From positions 3,917,501-3,981,500 of the forward strand of contig NZ_CP051651.1 in assembly GCF_012848175.1 (NCBI RefSeq): a stretch of 64,000 nucleotides of DNA, read 5' to 3'. Source of the stretch: Xanthomonas campestris pv. badrii (GTDB lineage Bacteria; Pseudomonadota; Gammaproteobacteria; Xanthomonadales; Xanthomonadaceae). The stretch's first letter is position 1; each line of letters opens with the position of its first letter. Below are positions 9,322-18,077 of this stretch, one piece after another. The position numbers and the translations under genes were made by a program. The notes under the pieces were generated by a model. The model did no database searches, had not been told where the DNA came from, and saw only the letters and a program-made list of their open reading frames with translations.

Positions 9322-9660
9322 ATGCATCCTGCCAAGGTCGACCGCGCGCAGCTGCGGCGCCTGACCGACCTGCCCAATGTCGGTCCGGCCTGCGTACAGG
9401 ATCTGCATCTTCTCGGCATCCACGAGCCGGCGCAGCTGCGTGGCCGCGATGCGTTCGAGATGCATGCCCAACTCTGCCAGCGCAGCGGGGTGCGGCAGGA
9501 CCCGTGCGTGATCGATGTGTTTCTGTCGATCGTGCGCTTCATGCAGGGCGAGGCGCCACGCCACTGGTGGGAATTCAGCGCCGAGCGCAAGGCGATCCTG
9601 GCGAGCCGACCCGCGCTGACGGCGGAGCCGCCATCTGGCGATTCCGCCCTTCGTACTTGA
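9322..9660 (+). CDS. Cdd1-type helix-hairpin-helix protein
   Basis: A 112-residue protein beginning 28 bp after parB. Residues 9-35 (LRRLTDLPNVGPACVQDLHLLGI, in part) form a helix-hairpin-helix of the 'pathogenicity locus' Cdd1 family, sometimes annotated as mitomycin-resistance-like. The conserved Cys-Gln and the run DPCVIDVFLSIVRFMQG with PRHWWEFSAERK also fit this family. The fold suggests DNA binding, but no biochemical role is established as far as I know. The last ~20 residues look low in conservation. Possibly co-transcribed with parAB. Confidence 0.75.
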   Translation: MHPAKVDRAQLRRLTDLPNVGPACVQDLHLLGIHEPAQLRGRDAFEMHAQLCQRSGVRQDPCVIDVFLSIVRFMQGEAPRHWWEFSAERKAILASRPALTAEPPSGDSALRT

Positions 9661-9679
9661 TGTCTTCAGGACTACTGCC

Positions 9680-10645
9680 ATGACCATTCTCGTCACCGGC
9701 GCCGCCGGTTTCATCGGTGCCTACACCTGCCGCGCGCTGGCTGCACGCGGTGAGACGGTGGTGGGCCTGGACAACTACAACAGTTACTACGACCCGCAGC
9801 TCAAGCGCGACAGGGTGGTGGCGCTGTGCCCCGGCATCGACATCCGCACGCTGGACCTGACCGACCGCGACGGCCTGGCCGCATTGTTCGATCAGATCCA
9901 GCCCACCCGCGTGGTGCACCTGGCCGCGCAGGCCGGCGTGCGCTACTCGCTGGAAAACCCGCATGCCTATGTCGACAGCAACCTGGCCGGCTTCGTCAAC
10001 ATGCTCGAGCTGTGTCGGCACCGCGGCGTGCAGCATCTGGTGTATGCCTCCAGCAGCTCGGTCTACGGCGACTCGGCCACCCCGCCGTTCTCCGAAGACC
10101 AGCGCGTGGACCAGCCGCGCTCGTTGTATGCCGCGACCAAGGCCGCCAACGAACTGATGGGCTACACCTATGCGCAGTTGTACGGCCTGCGCGCGACCGG
10201 GCTGCGCTTTTTCACCGTGTACGGTCCATGGGGCCGGCCGGACATGGCGCCGCTGATCTTCAGCCGCGCGGTGCTGGCCGGGCGCCCGATCGAGGTGTTC
10301 AACCACGGCAGGATGCAGCGCGACTTCACCTTCGTGGACGACATCGTGGCCGGCGTGCTCGGCGCGCTGGACACGCCCAGCGACGCGCCGGTGCCGCACC
10401 GGGTGTTCAACCTGGGCAACCACACGCCGGTGGAGCTGGAGACCTTCATCGAGGTGATCGCCCAGGCCGCCGGTCGCCCGGCCGAGAAGGTCTACAAGCC
10501 GATGCAACCGGGCGACATGCTCCGCACCATGGCCGACACCCGGCGCGCGCAGGCGGCCTTCGGCTTCGATCCGGCCACGCCGGTCGAACGCGGGCTGCCG
10601 CAGGTGGTGGACTGGTGCCGGAACTACTTCGGCGACCGCGCCTGA
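9680..10645 (+). CDS. NAD-dependent epimerase, UDP-glucuronate 4-epimerase type
   Basis: A 321-residue extended short-chain dehydrogenase. It has the NAD-binding TGAAGFIGAYTC at the start, DNYNSYYDP after it, the catalytic YAATK pair (about 152-156) preceded by SSSSVYG, and FTVYGPWGRPDMA. This combination is typical of UDP-glucuronate/UDP-glucose 4-epimerases of the CapI/LpsL type, which supply galacturonate or galactose for surface polysaccharide. The exact substrate cannot be read from sequence. It starts 19 bp after the Cdd1-like gene with a moderate ribosome site (AGGA). Confidence 0.88.
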   Translation: MTILVTGAAGFIGAYTCRALAARGETVVGLDNYNSYYDPQLKRDRVVALCPGIDIRTLDLTDRDGLAALFDQIQPTRVVHLAAQAGVRYSLENPHAYVDSNLAGFVNMLELCRHRGVQHLVYASSSSVYGDSATPPFSEDQRVDQPRSLYAATKAANELMGYTYAQLYGLRATGLRFFTVYGPWGRPDMAPLIFSRAVLAGRPIEVFNHGRMQRDFTFVDDIVAGVLGALDTPSDAPVPHRVFNLGNHTPVELETFIEVIAQAAGRPAEKVYKPMQPGDMLRTMADTRRAQAAFGFDPATPVERGLPQVVDWCRNYFGDRA

Positions 10646-10882
10646 GCGTGTTGCAGCGCGGGTGACGCCGCAGGCCAGGGAGCGCTCGGCCGCCGCCGCA
10701 CCCCGTACACTGCAGCGGAGAGCATGCCGTCTGCGTGCCAAGGCAAGCCGGCCCTACACGCTCCCGGCCGCTTGTGCGCATGACAGGTCGGTTAATGCGC
10801 ACAGGCTTCATGCCTGACTCAGACGCTCAGGGCACAATGCGCGATCTTTTTTGCTCTGCCCTCCTCCGGCCACCACGAATCC

Positions 10883-11605
10883 ATGAGCCAACCTCAGCTT
10901 TCCGTCGTCGTCCCGGTGTTCAACGAACGCGACAACGTCGCGGCCCTGGTCGGCGAAATCGTCGCAGCACTGCGCGGCCTGGTGGCCTTTGAAATCGTCT
11001 ATGTCGACGACCACTCGCGCGATGACACCCTGGCCGTGCTGCAAGGTCTGAAGGCCACCACGCCGGAACTGCGCGTGCTGCATCACGCGACCCAGAGCGG
11101 GCAAAGCACGGCGGTACGCAGCGGAGTCAAGGCCGCGCGCGCCAGCTGGATCGCCACCCTGGATGGCGACGGCCAGAACGACCCGGCCGACATCCCCAAG
11201 CTGCTCATCGCGCGCAGCCAGGCGCAGCCGCAGGTCAAGCTGTTTGCCGGCTGGCGGGTCAACCGCCAGGATTCGGGGTCCAAGCGCTGGGCCAGCAAGT
11301 GGGCCAACGCGATCCGCTCGCGCATGCTGCAGGACAACACGCCCGATACCGGATGCGGCATCAAGCTGTTCGAGCGCGAAGCGTTCCTGGACCTGCCCTA
11401 TTTCGACCATATGCACCGTTACCTGCCGGCCCTGATGCAACGCGCCGGCTGGCGCACGGTGAGCGTGCCGGTGAACCACCGCCATCGCACCGCCGGCGTG
11501 TCCAAGTACAACAATCTCAATCGCGCACTGGTGGGCGTCCGCGACCTGCGCGGGGTGGCGTGGCTGATCACCCGCAGCAAGCGCACCGTGGTGGTGGAAC
11601 GTTGA
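10883..11605 (+). CDS. GT2 family glycosyltransferase (dolichol-phosphate-mannose-synthase-like)
   Basis: A 240-residue GT-A glycosyltransferase. LSVVVPVFNERDNVAALV opens the domain, YVDDHSRDDT and TLDGDGQNDP carry the nucleotide-sugar and metal-binding Asp residues, and RWASKWANAIRS is the DPM1-type acceptor region. There is no C-terminal membrane segment, but the next gene overlaps by one base and encodes a three-helix membrane protein, so the pair may act as a lipid-linked sugar synthase. Possible roles: undecaprenyl-phosphate-sugar formation for lipid A or glycan decoration. A 237-bp leader precedes it. Confidence 0.87.
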   Translation: MSQPQLSVVVPVFNERDNVAALVGEIVAALRGLVAFEIVYVDDHSRDDTLAVLQGLKATTPELRVLHHATQSGQSTAVRSGVKAARASWIATLDGDGQNDPADIPKLLIARSQAQPQVKLFAGWRVNRQDSGSKRWASKWANAIRSRMLQDNTPDTGCGIKLFEREAFLDLPYFDHMHRYLPALMQRAGWRTVSVPVNHRHRTAGVSKYNNLNRALVGVRDLRGVAWLITRSKRTVVVER

Positions 11606-11946
11606 TGGAACCGTCGTTTCTCGATCAACAGCTGACCTGGCTGTACTGGACCGGCATCCATGTCACCGGCTGGAAGCTGATCGGCTATGTGGGCGCGCTG
11701 ATGTTCGGCGGCCGCTGGCTAGTGCAGTTCGTTGCCTCCAAGCGCGCCGGCAAACCGGTGATCCCGCGGCTGTTCTGGTACATGAGCGTGGTCGGCAGCC
11801 TGATGACGCTGAGCTACTTCGTGTTCTCGGCCAAGCAGGATTCGGTGGGCGTGCTGCAGAACCTGTTTCCGGCGTTCACTGCGGTTTACAGCCTGTACCT
11901 GGATGTGAAGCATCGCGGCTGGAAGCGCGATCGGGCTGGGCATTGA
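11605..11946 (+). CDS. lipid-A-biosynthesis N-terminal domain membrane protein
   Basis: A 113-residue inner-membrane protein with three hydrophobic helices (about 20-38, 52-70 and 82-97). GALMFGGRWLVQFVASKRAGKPVIPRLFWY (in part) is the signature of the LAB-N domain found N-terminal to, or beside, lipid-A modifying glycosyltransferases. The ATG overlaps the GT2 stop (TGATG), so the two are coupled and probably form one complex. Oddly, the last codons and stop (RAGH-stop) are the first unit of a repeat GGGCTGGGCATTGA, copied immediately after, so the C terminus may have been reshaped by repeat expansion. Confidence 0.82.
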   Translation: MEPSFLDQQLTWLYWTGIHVTGWKLIGYVGALMFGGRWLVQFVASKRAGKPVIPRLFWYMSVVGSLMTLSYFVFSAKQDSVGVLQNLFPAFTAVYSLYLDVKHRGWKRDRAGH

Positions 11947-12024
11947 GGGGCTGGGCATTGAGGGGCTGGGATTGGGGATTGGGGATTGGGGATTGGGGAT
12001 TGGTCGGTAGTCGGTAGTCGGCGC
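11933..12024. repeat. GGGCTGGGCATTGA duplication plus GGGGATT heptad array
   Basis: The unit GGGCTGGGCATTGA occurs twice (11933-11946 and 11948-11961) and partly a third time. Four perfect GGGGATT heptads follow (11974-12001), preceded by a TGGGATT variant, then GTCGGTA units up to about 12024. The same heptad recurs at 55938. Confidence 0.85.
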
Positions 12025-12206
12025 GTACAAGCCGTGTTGGTGGATAGATCGCTCCAGACGGCGCCAAGTTGTCTTTGTGGCTGGCCGCGTTGCGAGTAAG
12101 GGCTGTAGCTGGCGCCTGATTCTTACGCGGCGTTGCGCAGGTGGCCGACGCGGTGATGCGCGGCTGGATGATGGTGATGCCCTGACGGCGCGGGCAGGCT
12201 GTGGAC

Positions 12207-12761
12207 ATGTCCAGCGCATCCGTCCCTTGTTCGGTTTTCGTGCCAGCGCCCACTGCGGCGTATTGGCATCTGTGCCTGCCCACCCATCAAGGCGTACCGT
12301 TGTTCGCGGACTGGCGCTGCGCGCGTGCGGCCGCGGCCACCTTGGCGATGCCGCGCCACTGGCACGGTGCGCAGCTGCTGTGCTGGGTGCTGCTGCCACA
12401 GCACTGGTGCGGCTTGCTGCAGGCGCCAGGCAAGGCGGGCTTGCTGCAACTGGCGGGCGCCGCACGGCTGGCAGCCGGCGAAGCGGTCAATCGCGCACGC
12501 GGGCGCGGCGGCACCATCTGGCAACCGGAGATGCAGGCGGCGGCGCTTCCCGCGGATATCGATCACCGCCAGTTCGCGCGCAGCCTGGTGGCCTCGCCGT
12601 TGCGCGCCGGGTTGGTCGACCGGATCGGCGCGTATCCGTATTGGGATGCGGTGTGGCTGCAGCGCGACGGCTCTCAAGCCATCGAACCGGCGGTTGTGGC
12701 CAACGGCCTGCACCTGCATGCGGTGGCCGGCAATGCCGGCAGCAGCGGCAGCGAATGCTGA
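12207..12761 (+). CDS. REP-associated tyrosine transposase (RAYT)-like protein, degenerate
   Basis: A 184-residue protein from ATG 12207 (GTG 12201 is an alternative). Its order of motifs follows the IS200-like RAYT family: LLCWVLLPQHW matches the 'VLMPNHVHLL' strand, NRARGRGGTIWQ matches 'NR.hGR.Gt.W', and SPLRAGLVDRIGAYPYWDAVW matches 'NPVRAGLV..p..YpwSS'. The HUH metal motif reads H-W-C, and the usual catalytic Tyr of 'YI..NPVRAG' is replaced (RSLVASPLRAG). Transposase activity is therefore unlikely; it may be a domesticated or decaying DNA-binding protein. A REP-like hairpin lies about 100 bp downstream. Confidence 0.65.
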   Translation: MSSASVPCSVFVPAPTAAYWHLCLPTHQGVPLFADWRCARAAAATLAMPRHWHGAQLLCWVLLPQHWCGLLQAPGKAGLLQLAGAARLAAGEAVNRARGRGGTIWQPEMQAAALPADIDHRQFARSLVASPLRAGLVDRIGAYPYWDAVWLQRDGSQAIEPAVVANGLHLHAVAGNAGSSGSEC

Positions 12762-12821
12762 GCCTGCTGCTGCGGCACTCCTGCTTCCGTGCTTGCCGAT
12801 GTGGCGCGCCCGCTTCGCCTT

Positions 12822-12892
12822 CGCCGCCGTTCTACGGCGCCGCGACCAACGGCGCTTCCGTTGGAGGAGCGACGCCGCTGGCGGCGACGCCC
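12822..12892. repeat. REP-like palindromes downstream of the RAYT gene
   Basis: GCCG-TTCTA-CGGC forms a small hairpin, and GGAGGAGCGACGCCGC is followed by its partner GGCGGCGACGCC (12863-12890). The GGAGGAGCGAC head resembles the GTAGGAGCG heads of xanthomonad REPs. Imperfect and GC-rich, so moderate confidence only. Confidence 0.45.
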
Positions 12893-12898
12893 CCGGGC

Positions 12899-15244
12899 TC
12901 AGAACGCCAGCGGATGCTCGGGCAACAGTGCCTGCAATTGGCTGCGGAACAGCGCGCGGATGCGCTCCAGGGCCGCCTCGCTGTCGGCTTCGAACCGCAA
13001 CACCAGGATCGGCGTGGTGTTGGAGGCCCGCACCAGGCCCCAGCCGTCCGCGAAGTCCGCCCGCAGGCCGTCGATGGTGGACAGGCGTGCCGACTCGAAC
13101 GGCGATTCTTCGCCCGCCTGCGCACGCGCGACAAAGCGCGCCACCAGCGCATGCGCATCGCCTTCCACCGGCACCTTGATCTCCGGCGTGGAGACGCTCT
13201 CGGGCAGGGCATCCAGCACTTCGGACGGGGTTTGCTCGCGCTGGGCCAGGATTTCCAGCAGGCGCGCCGCGGCGTAGATGCCGTCGTCGAAGCCGTACCA
13301 GCGCTCCTTGAAGAAGAAATGCCCGCTCATCTCGCCGGCCAGCTCGGCATCGGTTTCGCGCATCTTCGACTTGATCAGCGAATGCCCGGTCTTCCACATC
13401 AGCGGGCTGCCGCCATTGCGCAGCACGTAATCGGACAGCTTGCCGGTGCACTTCACGTCGTAGATGACCAACGCGCCGGGATTGCGCTGCAGCACATCGG
13501 CGGCGAACAGCATCAGCAGGCGGTCGGGGAACACCACCGTGCCCTCCTTGGTCACCACGCCCAGGCGATCGGCGTCGCCGTCGAAGGCCACGCCGATATC
13601 CGCGTCGAAACGCTGCACCATCGTCACCAGATCGTCGAGATTGTGCGGCTCGCTCGGGTCGGGGTGGTGGTTGGGGAAGGTGCCGTCGATGTCGCAATAC
13701 AGCGGAATCACTTCGGCACTGATCGCCTCCAGCAGGCGTGGTGCGATCTCGCCGGCCGCGCCATTGCCGGCGTCCACGACGACCTTGATCGGGCGGTCGA
13801 GCTGCACGTCATCGGCGATGCGCTGGATGTAGGCATCGCTGAGATCGCGCTGTTCCAGCTCGCCGGGCGCGGCGGCGGTATGCAGGCGGCCTTCGTTGAT
13901 GCGCTGGTGCAGTTCGGCGATGGCCGTGCCGGACAGCGTCTCGCCACCAATGACGATCTTGAAGCCGTTGTAGTCCGGTGGGTTGTGGCTGCCGGTCACC
14001 GCCACGCAGCTGCCGGCACGCAACTCATATGCACCGAAATACACCATCGGCGTCGGTGCCAGGCCGATGTCGGTGACGTTGCAGCCGGCACGCCGCAGGC
14101 CTTCGATCAACCCGTTGGTCAGTTCCGGGCCGGACAGGCGCCCGTCGCGGCCCACCACCACATCGCGCAGGCCCTGTGCCTGCATCACGCTGCCGATGGC
14201 CTGGCCGATCAGCGCCGCCACGCCGGGATTGAGCTCTTTTCCGACCACGCCGCGGATGTCGTAGGCGCGGAACATCTCGGTGGCGACCTGCACCGCTGGT
14301 ACCAGCGCTGGGGGGGCGGGCGGCGCTGCCTCATCCGGCGCAGCCGCCTCGCTGGCAAGGCTGGCGTCGTGTTGCAGGCTTTGACTGAAAGTGGGTTCGT
14401 CGGCCGTCGTGGCGCCGGCGACGCGGCGACGCGGCAAGGCCACCCGGCCACGGCTGGCCAGCACCAGCAACACGGCAATCACGCCCAGCAAGCCCGCCAC
14501 GATGGCGCAGCCAATCGCGCCCAGGCCCAGCGGGCCGGCATCGCGCTGCGGCACCGCGGCGGCCATGCGCAGGCCGCTGCTGCCCAGCGGCCTGGCCAGC
14601 GTTTCGGCGGCATCGGCCAGTGCCGCATCACCTTGTTGGGTCACGTTGTAACCGCCCTGACGCAGCGCCAGGTAGGCGCTGCCGGGCACCGCGATCGCAT
14701 TCAGCGGGCCGGTCAGGCGCAGCAGCGGCAAGCGTGCATATGCCACTGCCGGCTGCCCGCCCAGGCGCACCGCGGCCGCCACGCCCAGGCGCACCTGCCT
14801 GGCGTCGCGCACCACGCGCACCTGCGCATGGTCGGCCACCTGCGCCGATTCGAGCAGGCTAAGGCGCGCGTAACCGAACTCCTTGGGATTGGCGTAGGCC
14901 GCGGCCAGGTCGCCAGGCAGCACCTGCACGTCCTCGGCGCCCTTGAAACGCTCACGAATGATCGAGGCGGCGGCCAATGCGTCGCCGTTGCCCAGCGCGG
15001 TCACGACCGCTGGTTGCTTGAGCACGGCGTCGAGCTGGCTGGCCTGCGCGGCCATCGCCTGGCCGACCTCCTGCACCGCACGGTCGCGGGCCTGCTCCAG
15101 GGTCTGCGCAATCGACTCTTCGTGCCACTGCGCATAGCTGTTCCAGCCGAACCACGCGGCCAGCAGCAGCAACACGCCCCCCAATACCGGACCACTCGTA
15201 CGCACGCTGGACATCGACTGCCTGCGCTCGTTCGCCTTGCTCAT
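12899..15244 (-). CDS. algC: phosphomannomutase/phosphoglucomutase with N-terminal membrane domain (AlgC/XanA type)
   Basis: A 781-residue protein. Residues about 1-310 are an extra N-terminal part with two membrane helices (about 18-35 and 250-275) around a periplasmic-looking domain. The catalytic phosphohexomutase follows: FRAYDIRGVVG, the phospho-serine loop TGSHNPPDYNG (about 415-420), the metal loop FDGDADRLG (about 556) and the sugar loop GEMSGH (about 637), and RASNTTP for phosphate. It interconverts mannose-1/6-P and glucose-1/6-P for LPS and xanthan precursors. Order coaBC-dut-algC matches Pseudomonas. A 12-bp gap separates it from dut, so one operon is likely. Confidence 0.92.
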   Translation of the reverse strand: MSKANERRQSMSSVRTSGPVLGGVLLLLAAWFGWNSYAQWHEESIAQTLEQARDRAVQEVGQAMAAQASQLDAVLKQPAVVTALGNGDALAAASIIRERFKGAEDVQVLPGDLAAAYANPKEFGYARLSLLESAQVADHAQVRVVRDARQVRLGVAAAVRLGGQPAVAYARLPLLRLTGPLNAIAVPGSAYLALRQGGYNVTQQGDAALADAAETLARPLGSSGLRMAAAVPQRDAGPLGLGAIGCAIVAGLLGVIAVLLVLASRGRVALPRRRVAGATTADEPTFSQSLQHDASLASEAAAPDEAAPPAPPALVPAVQVATEMFRAYDIRGVVGKELNPGVAALIGQAIGSVMQAQGLRDVVVGRDGRLSGPELTNGLIEGLRRAGCNVTDIGLAPTPMVYFGAYELRAGSCVAVTGSHNPPDYNGFKIVIGGETLSGTAIAELHQRINEGRLHTAAAPGELEQRDLSDAYIQRIADDVQLDRPIKVVVDAGNGAAGEIAPRLLEAISAEVIPLYCDIDGTFPNHHPDPSEPHNLDDLVTMVQRFDADIGVAFDGDADRLGVVTKEGTVVFPDRLLMLFAADVLQRNPGALVIYDVKCTGKLSDYVLRNGGSPLMWKTGHSLIKSKMRETDAELAGEMSGHFFFKERWYGFDDGIYAAARLLEILAQREQTPSEVLDALPESVSTPEIKVPVEGDAHALVARFVARAQAGEESPFESARLSTIDGLRADFADGWGLVRASNTTPILVLRFEADSEAALERIRALFRSQLQALLPEHPLAF

Positions 15245-15256
15245 GCGACTCCCCCG

Positions 15257-15724
15257 TCAGCGCACCCCGGTGTGGCCGAATCCACCCGCTCCCCGCGCGC
15301 TGTCGACGAAAGTATCCACCACTTGCAGGCCCACGCGCACGATCGGCAGGATCACCAGCTGTGCGATGCGGTCGCCCGGCTCGATGGTGAAGGCCTCGCG
15401 CCCACGATTCCAGGTGCTGATCAGCAGCGGCCCCTGGTAATCGGCATCGATGAGCCCGGTGCCGTTGCCGAGCACGATGCCGTGACGATGGCCCAGGCCC
15501 GAACGCGGCAGGACCACCGCGCACAGCTGCGGGTCGGCCAGATGGATGGCGATGCCGCTGGGAATCAGGGCCGCATCGCCGGGTTCCAGCGTCATCGGCG
15601 CTTCCAGTGCGGCGCGCAGGTCCATGCCTGCACTGGCCTCGGTGGCGTAGGCCGGCAACGGCCACACGTCGCCGAAGCGCGGATCGAGCAACTTCAGCTG
15701 CAAGGAGTGGGTTGGCTCGCTCAT
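15257..15724 (-). CDS. dut: deoxyuridine 5'-triphosphate nucleotidohydrolase
   Basis: Trimeric dUTPase, 155 residues, hydrolysing dUTP to dUMP and so keeping uracil out of DNA while feeding dTMP synthesis. All five family motifs are present: [39 protein letters not shown] and the C-terminal flap [10 protein letters not shown]. Its ATG overlaps the coaBC stop by four bases, so translation is coupled, and algC begins 12 bp downstream. Confidence 0.97.
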   Translation of the reverse strand: MSEPTHSLQLKLLDPRFGDVWPLPAYATEASAGMDLRAALEAPMTLEPGDAALIPSGIAIHLADPQLCAVVLPRSGLGHRHGIVLGNGTGLIDADYQGPLLISTWNRGREAFTIEPGDRIAQLVILPIVRVGLQVVDTFVDSARGAGGFGHTGVR

Positions 15725-16992
15725 GCCTGCAATCTCTCCGCGATCAGGGCCAGCAGTTGGTCGGCCAGCTGGGTCTTGCTGCTGCTTGGGAACACACGCT
15801 CGCCGCCCTGCCAGTAGGCGGTGGCGGCGTTGTTGTCGCTTTCGAACCCGCCGCCCTCGATCCCCACCTGGTTGGCGATGATCAGGTCCAGCCGCTTGGC
15901 CGCCAGCTTGCCACGCGCGTAATGCTCCACGTCGTGCGTTTCGGCGGCAAAACCGACCACCAGTTTGAGCGCGCCGGTCTGCGCGGCGACCTCGGACAGG
16001 ATGTCCGGGGTGCGCACCAGTTCCAGGGTGAGGGTTTCACCGGTCTTCTTGATCTTCTGCGACACCACCCGTTTGGGCGTGTAGTCGGCCACCGCGGCCG
16101 CGCCGATGTAGATGTCGGCCGGAAACGCGCCCAGCACCGCGTCGCGCATCTGCGCGGCCGAGCGCACGTCGATGCGCTGCACCCCGGGCGGGGTGGTCTG
16201 GTGCACCGGTCCGCTGACCAGCACGACGTCGGCGCCCTGGCGGGCAGCGGCGGCGGCCAGGGCGTAGCCCATCTTGCCGCTGCTGCGGTTGCCGACGTAG
16301 CGCACCGGGTCCAGGTCCTCGAATGTGGGCCCGGCGCTGATCACGATGCGCAGGCCTTCCAGCTGCGCGCTGCTGGGAATGAACACCGGCCCGGTGGCGG
16401 CCAGGGTGGCGGCAGGCGCGGTGGCGGCGGTCTGGGCGCCTGCCAGTGCAGCGATGATCGCCGCCGGCTCGGCCAGCCGGCCGGGACCGGATTCGCCTTC
16501 GGCCAGCGGGCCGTCCTCGGGGCCGACCACTGCCACGCCGCGCGCGCGCAGGGTGGCGATATTGGCCTGGGTGGCCGCATGCAGCCACATGCGGTGGTTC
16601 ATCGCCGGGGCCACGGTCAGCGGCGCGGTCGTGGCCAGGCATAGCGTGGTGACCAGGTCGTCGGCCAGCCCGTGCGCCAGCCGCGCCAGCAGGTCGGCGG
16701 TGGCCGGCGCCACGATCACCCGGTCGGCCCAACGGGCCAGTTCGATATGCCCCATCGCCTGCTCGGCGGCGCTGTCCCACAGCGTAGTGCGGGTCGGTTG
16801 CCCGGACAGCGCCTGGAAGCTCAGCGGGGTGACGAACTGTTGCGCGCCGCTGGTCATGGCGACCTGCACCTGCGCGCCGGCGTCGCGCAGGCGACGGACC
16901 AGTTCGAGCGATTTGTAAGCGGCAATGCCTCCGCCGACGCACAGCAGCAAACGCTGTCCGTCCAGGGGGCGGGCCTGAGTGGAGCCGATCAC
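15721..16992 (-). CDS. coaBC: bifunctional phosphopantothenoylcysteine decarboxylase / phosphopantothenate-cysteine ligase
   Basis: A 423-residue fusion for two steps of coenzyme A synthesis. The N-terminal CoaC flavoprotein part (about 10-190) has [17 protein letters not shown] and the catalytic His region APAMNHRMW. The CoaB part (about 205-420) has the nucleotide site [20 protein letters not shown] and AAVADYTPK. The loop equivalent to the E. coli ACGDxGxGRM reads [14 protein letters not shown], so the position of the CoaC cysteine is not Cys here (see findings). First gene of the coaBC-dut-algC operon; diverges from radC over 96 bp. Confidence 0.94.
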   Translation of the reverse strand: MIGSTQARPLDGQRLLLCVGGGIAAYKSLELVRRLRDAGAQVQVAMTSGAQQFVTPLSFQALSGQPTRTTLWDSAAEQAMGHIELARWADRVIVAPATADLLARLAHGLADDLVTTLCLATTAPLTVAPAMNHRMWLHAATQANIATLRARGVAVVGPEDGPLAEGESGPGRLAEPAAIIAALAGAQTAATAPAATLAATGPVFIPSSAQLEGLRIVISAGPTFEDLDPVRYVGNRSSGKMGYALAAAAARQGADVVLVSGPVHQTTPPGVQRIDVRSAAQMRDAVLGAFPADIYIGAAAVADYTPKRVVSQKIKKTGETLTLELVRTPDILSEVAAQTGALKLVVGFAAETHDVEHYARGKLAAKRLDLIIANQVGIEGGGFESDNNAATAYWQGGERVFPSSSKTQLADQLLALIAERLQA

Positions 16993-17088
16993 GTCGGAGT
17001 CGTCCTACGGTTACAAGGACAACTAGATTAGCCGATGGCCCTGCCTGGCCTGATGGGCGTGGGCGATAAGCACCGGCACTCTCGCCAT

Positions 17089-17775
17089 ATGCACATACAC
17101 GACTGGCCCAGCACCGAACGCCCGCGCGAAAAACTCCTGGCGCGCGGCGCGCCTGCCCTCTCCGACGCCGAGCTGCTGGCGATCTTCGTCGGCTCGGGCC
17201 TGCGCGGCCAGGATGCGGTCAAGACCGCGCGCGAGCTGCTGCACCGGCACGGGCCGCTGCGGGTGCTGCTGGACCGCCCGGCCTCGGCCCTGGCGCGCCT
17301 GCCTGGCCTGGGCCCGGCCTCGGCGTGCAAACTGAACGCGGCGCTGGAGCTGGCGCATCGGCACCTGATGAGCGGGCTGGAGCGCGGCGAGGCGCTCAGC
17401 GACCCGCCCAGCGTGGGCCGCTACTTCTCGCAGCGGCTGCGCGCACGCGCCTACGAGGTGTTCGCGGTGCTGTTCCTGGACAACCGCCACCGCGCGATCG
17501 CCTTCGAGGAAATGTTCACCGGCACCATCGACGGCGCCGACATCCATCCGCGCGAAGTGGTGCGCAAGGCGCTGCTGCACAATGCCGCAGCGGTGATCGT
17601 GGGGCACAACCACCCGTCCGGCAATCCGGAGCCGTCCGAGGCCGACCGCGCCGTCACCCAACGCCTGCTGCAAGGGCTGGACCTGGTGGATATCCGCCTG
17701 CTGGACCACTTCGTGATCGGCGATGGCCGGCCGGTGTCGCTGGCCGAGCGCGGCTGGCTGGAATGGCGCGCCTGA
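17089..17775 (+). CDS. radC: RadC family JAB-domain protein
   Basis: A 228-residue UPF0758 protein. N-terminal helix-hairpin-helix ([25 protein letters not shown], in part, and [14 protein letters not shown]) is followed by a JAMM metalloprotease-like domain with [17 protein letters not shown], which carries the His-x-His...Asp zinc ligands. Despite the name, a repair role was not upheld in E. coli, and its function is unsettled. [17 protein letters not shown] is chosen as the start because that is the family N terminus; 18 more in-frame codons upstream are probably not translated. It diverges from coaBC. Confidence 0.9.
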   Translation: MHIHDWPSTERPREKLLARGAPALSDAELLAIFVGSGLRGQDAVKTARELLHRHGPLRVLLDRPASALARLPGLGPASACKLNAALELAHRHLMSGLERGEALSDPPSVGRYFSQRLRARAYEVFAVLFLDNRHRAIAFEEMFTGTIDGADIHPREVVRKALLHNAAAVIVGHNHPSGNPEPSEADRAVTQRLLQGLDLVDIRLLDHFVIGDGRPVSLAERGWLEWRA

Positions 17776-18077
17776 TGCCCTGCCGGACGCGATGCCATCC
17801 GGGCAGCCGCGGTGGTCAGCGGGGGGCAGCGCCGGGGCAGCTGCGTGTCCCGTACTAGCTGAGATGACCGACCAATCCGTACGGAAGCAGCCTGTGCCAG
17901 GGGCGAGCCACAGCACACGAGGGCATCTGCCGGCGGCAATCACAGGCCGCGCCCGCCTGGCCCTCGCGCGGCACCCGGGTGGATCCCGTCACGCCGGCGC
18001 CCCGACCTGAACCATCGGCCGGACCCTGCGCCGCGCGGTCGGGTAAAATCGCTGGTTTGGTTCCAAGCAGATCCCAC
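17776..18077. other. 302-bp radC-argS gap
   Basis: No convincing gene. A GGTAAAAT stretch at about 18043-18050 could be the -10 box for argS, whose GTG lies about 30 bp further on. Confidence 0.4.

Noticed and set aside
8286..9590. Minus-strand open frame opposite parB
   Set aside because: Antisense to parB and of GC-driven composition.
12077..15817. A 1246-codon open frame on the plus strand
   Set aside because: It lies antisense to algC and dut, with His/Gln/Arg/Gly-biased composition caused by high GC, and no recognisable domain.
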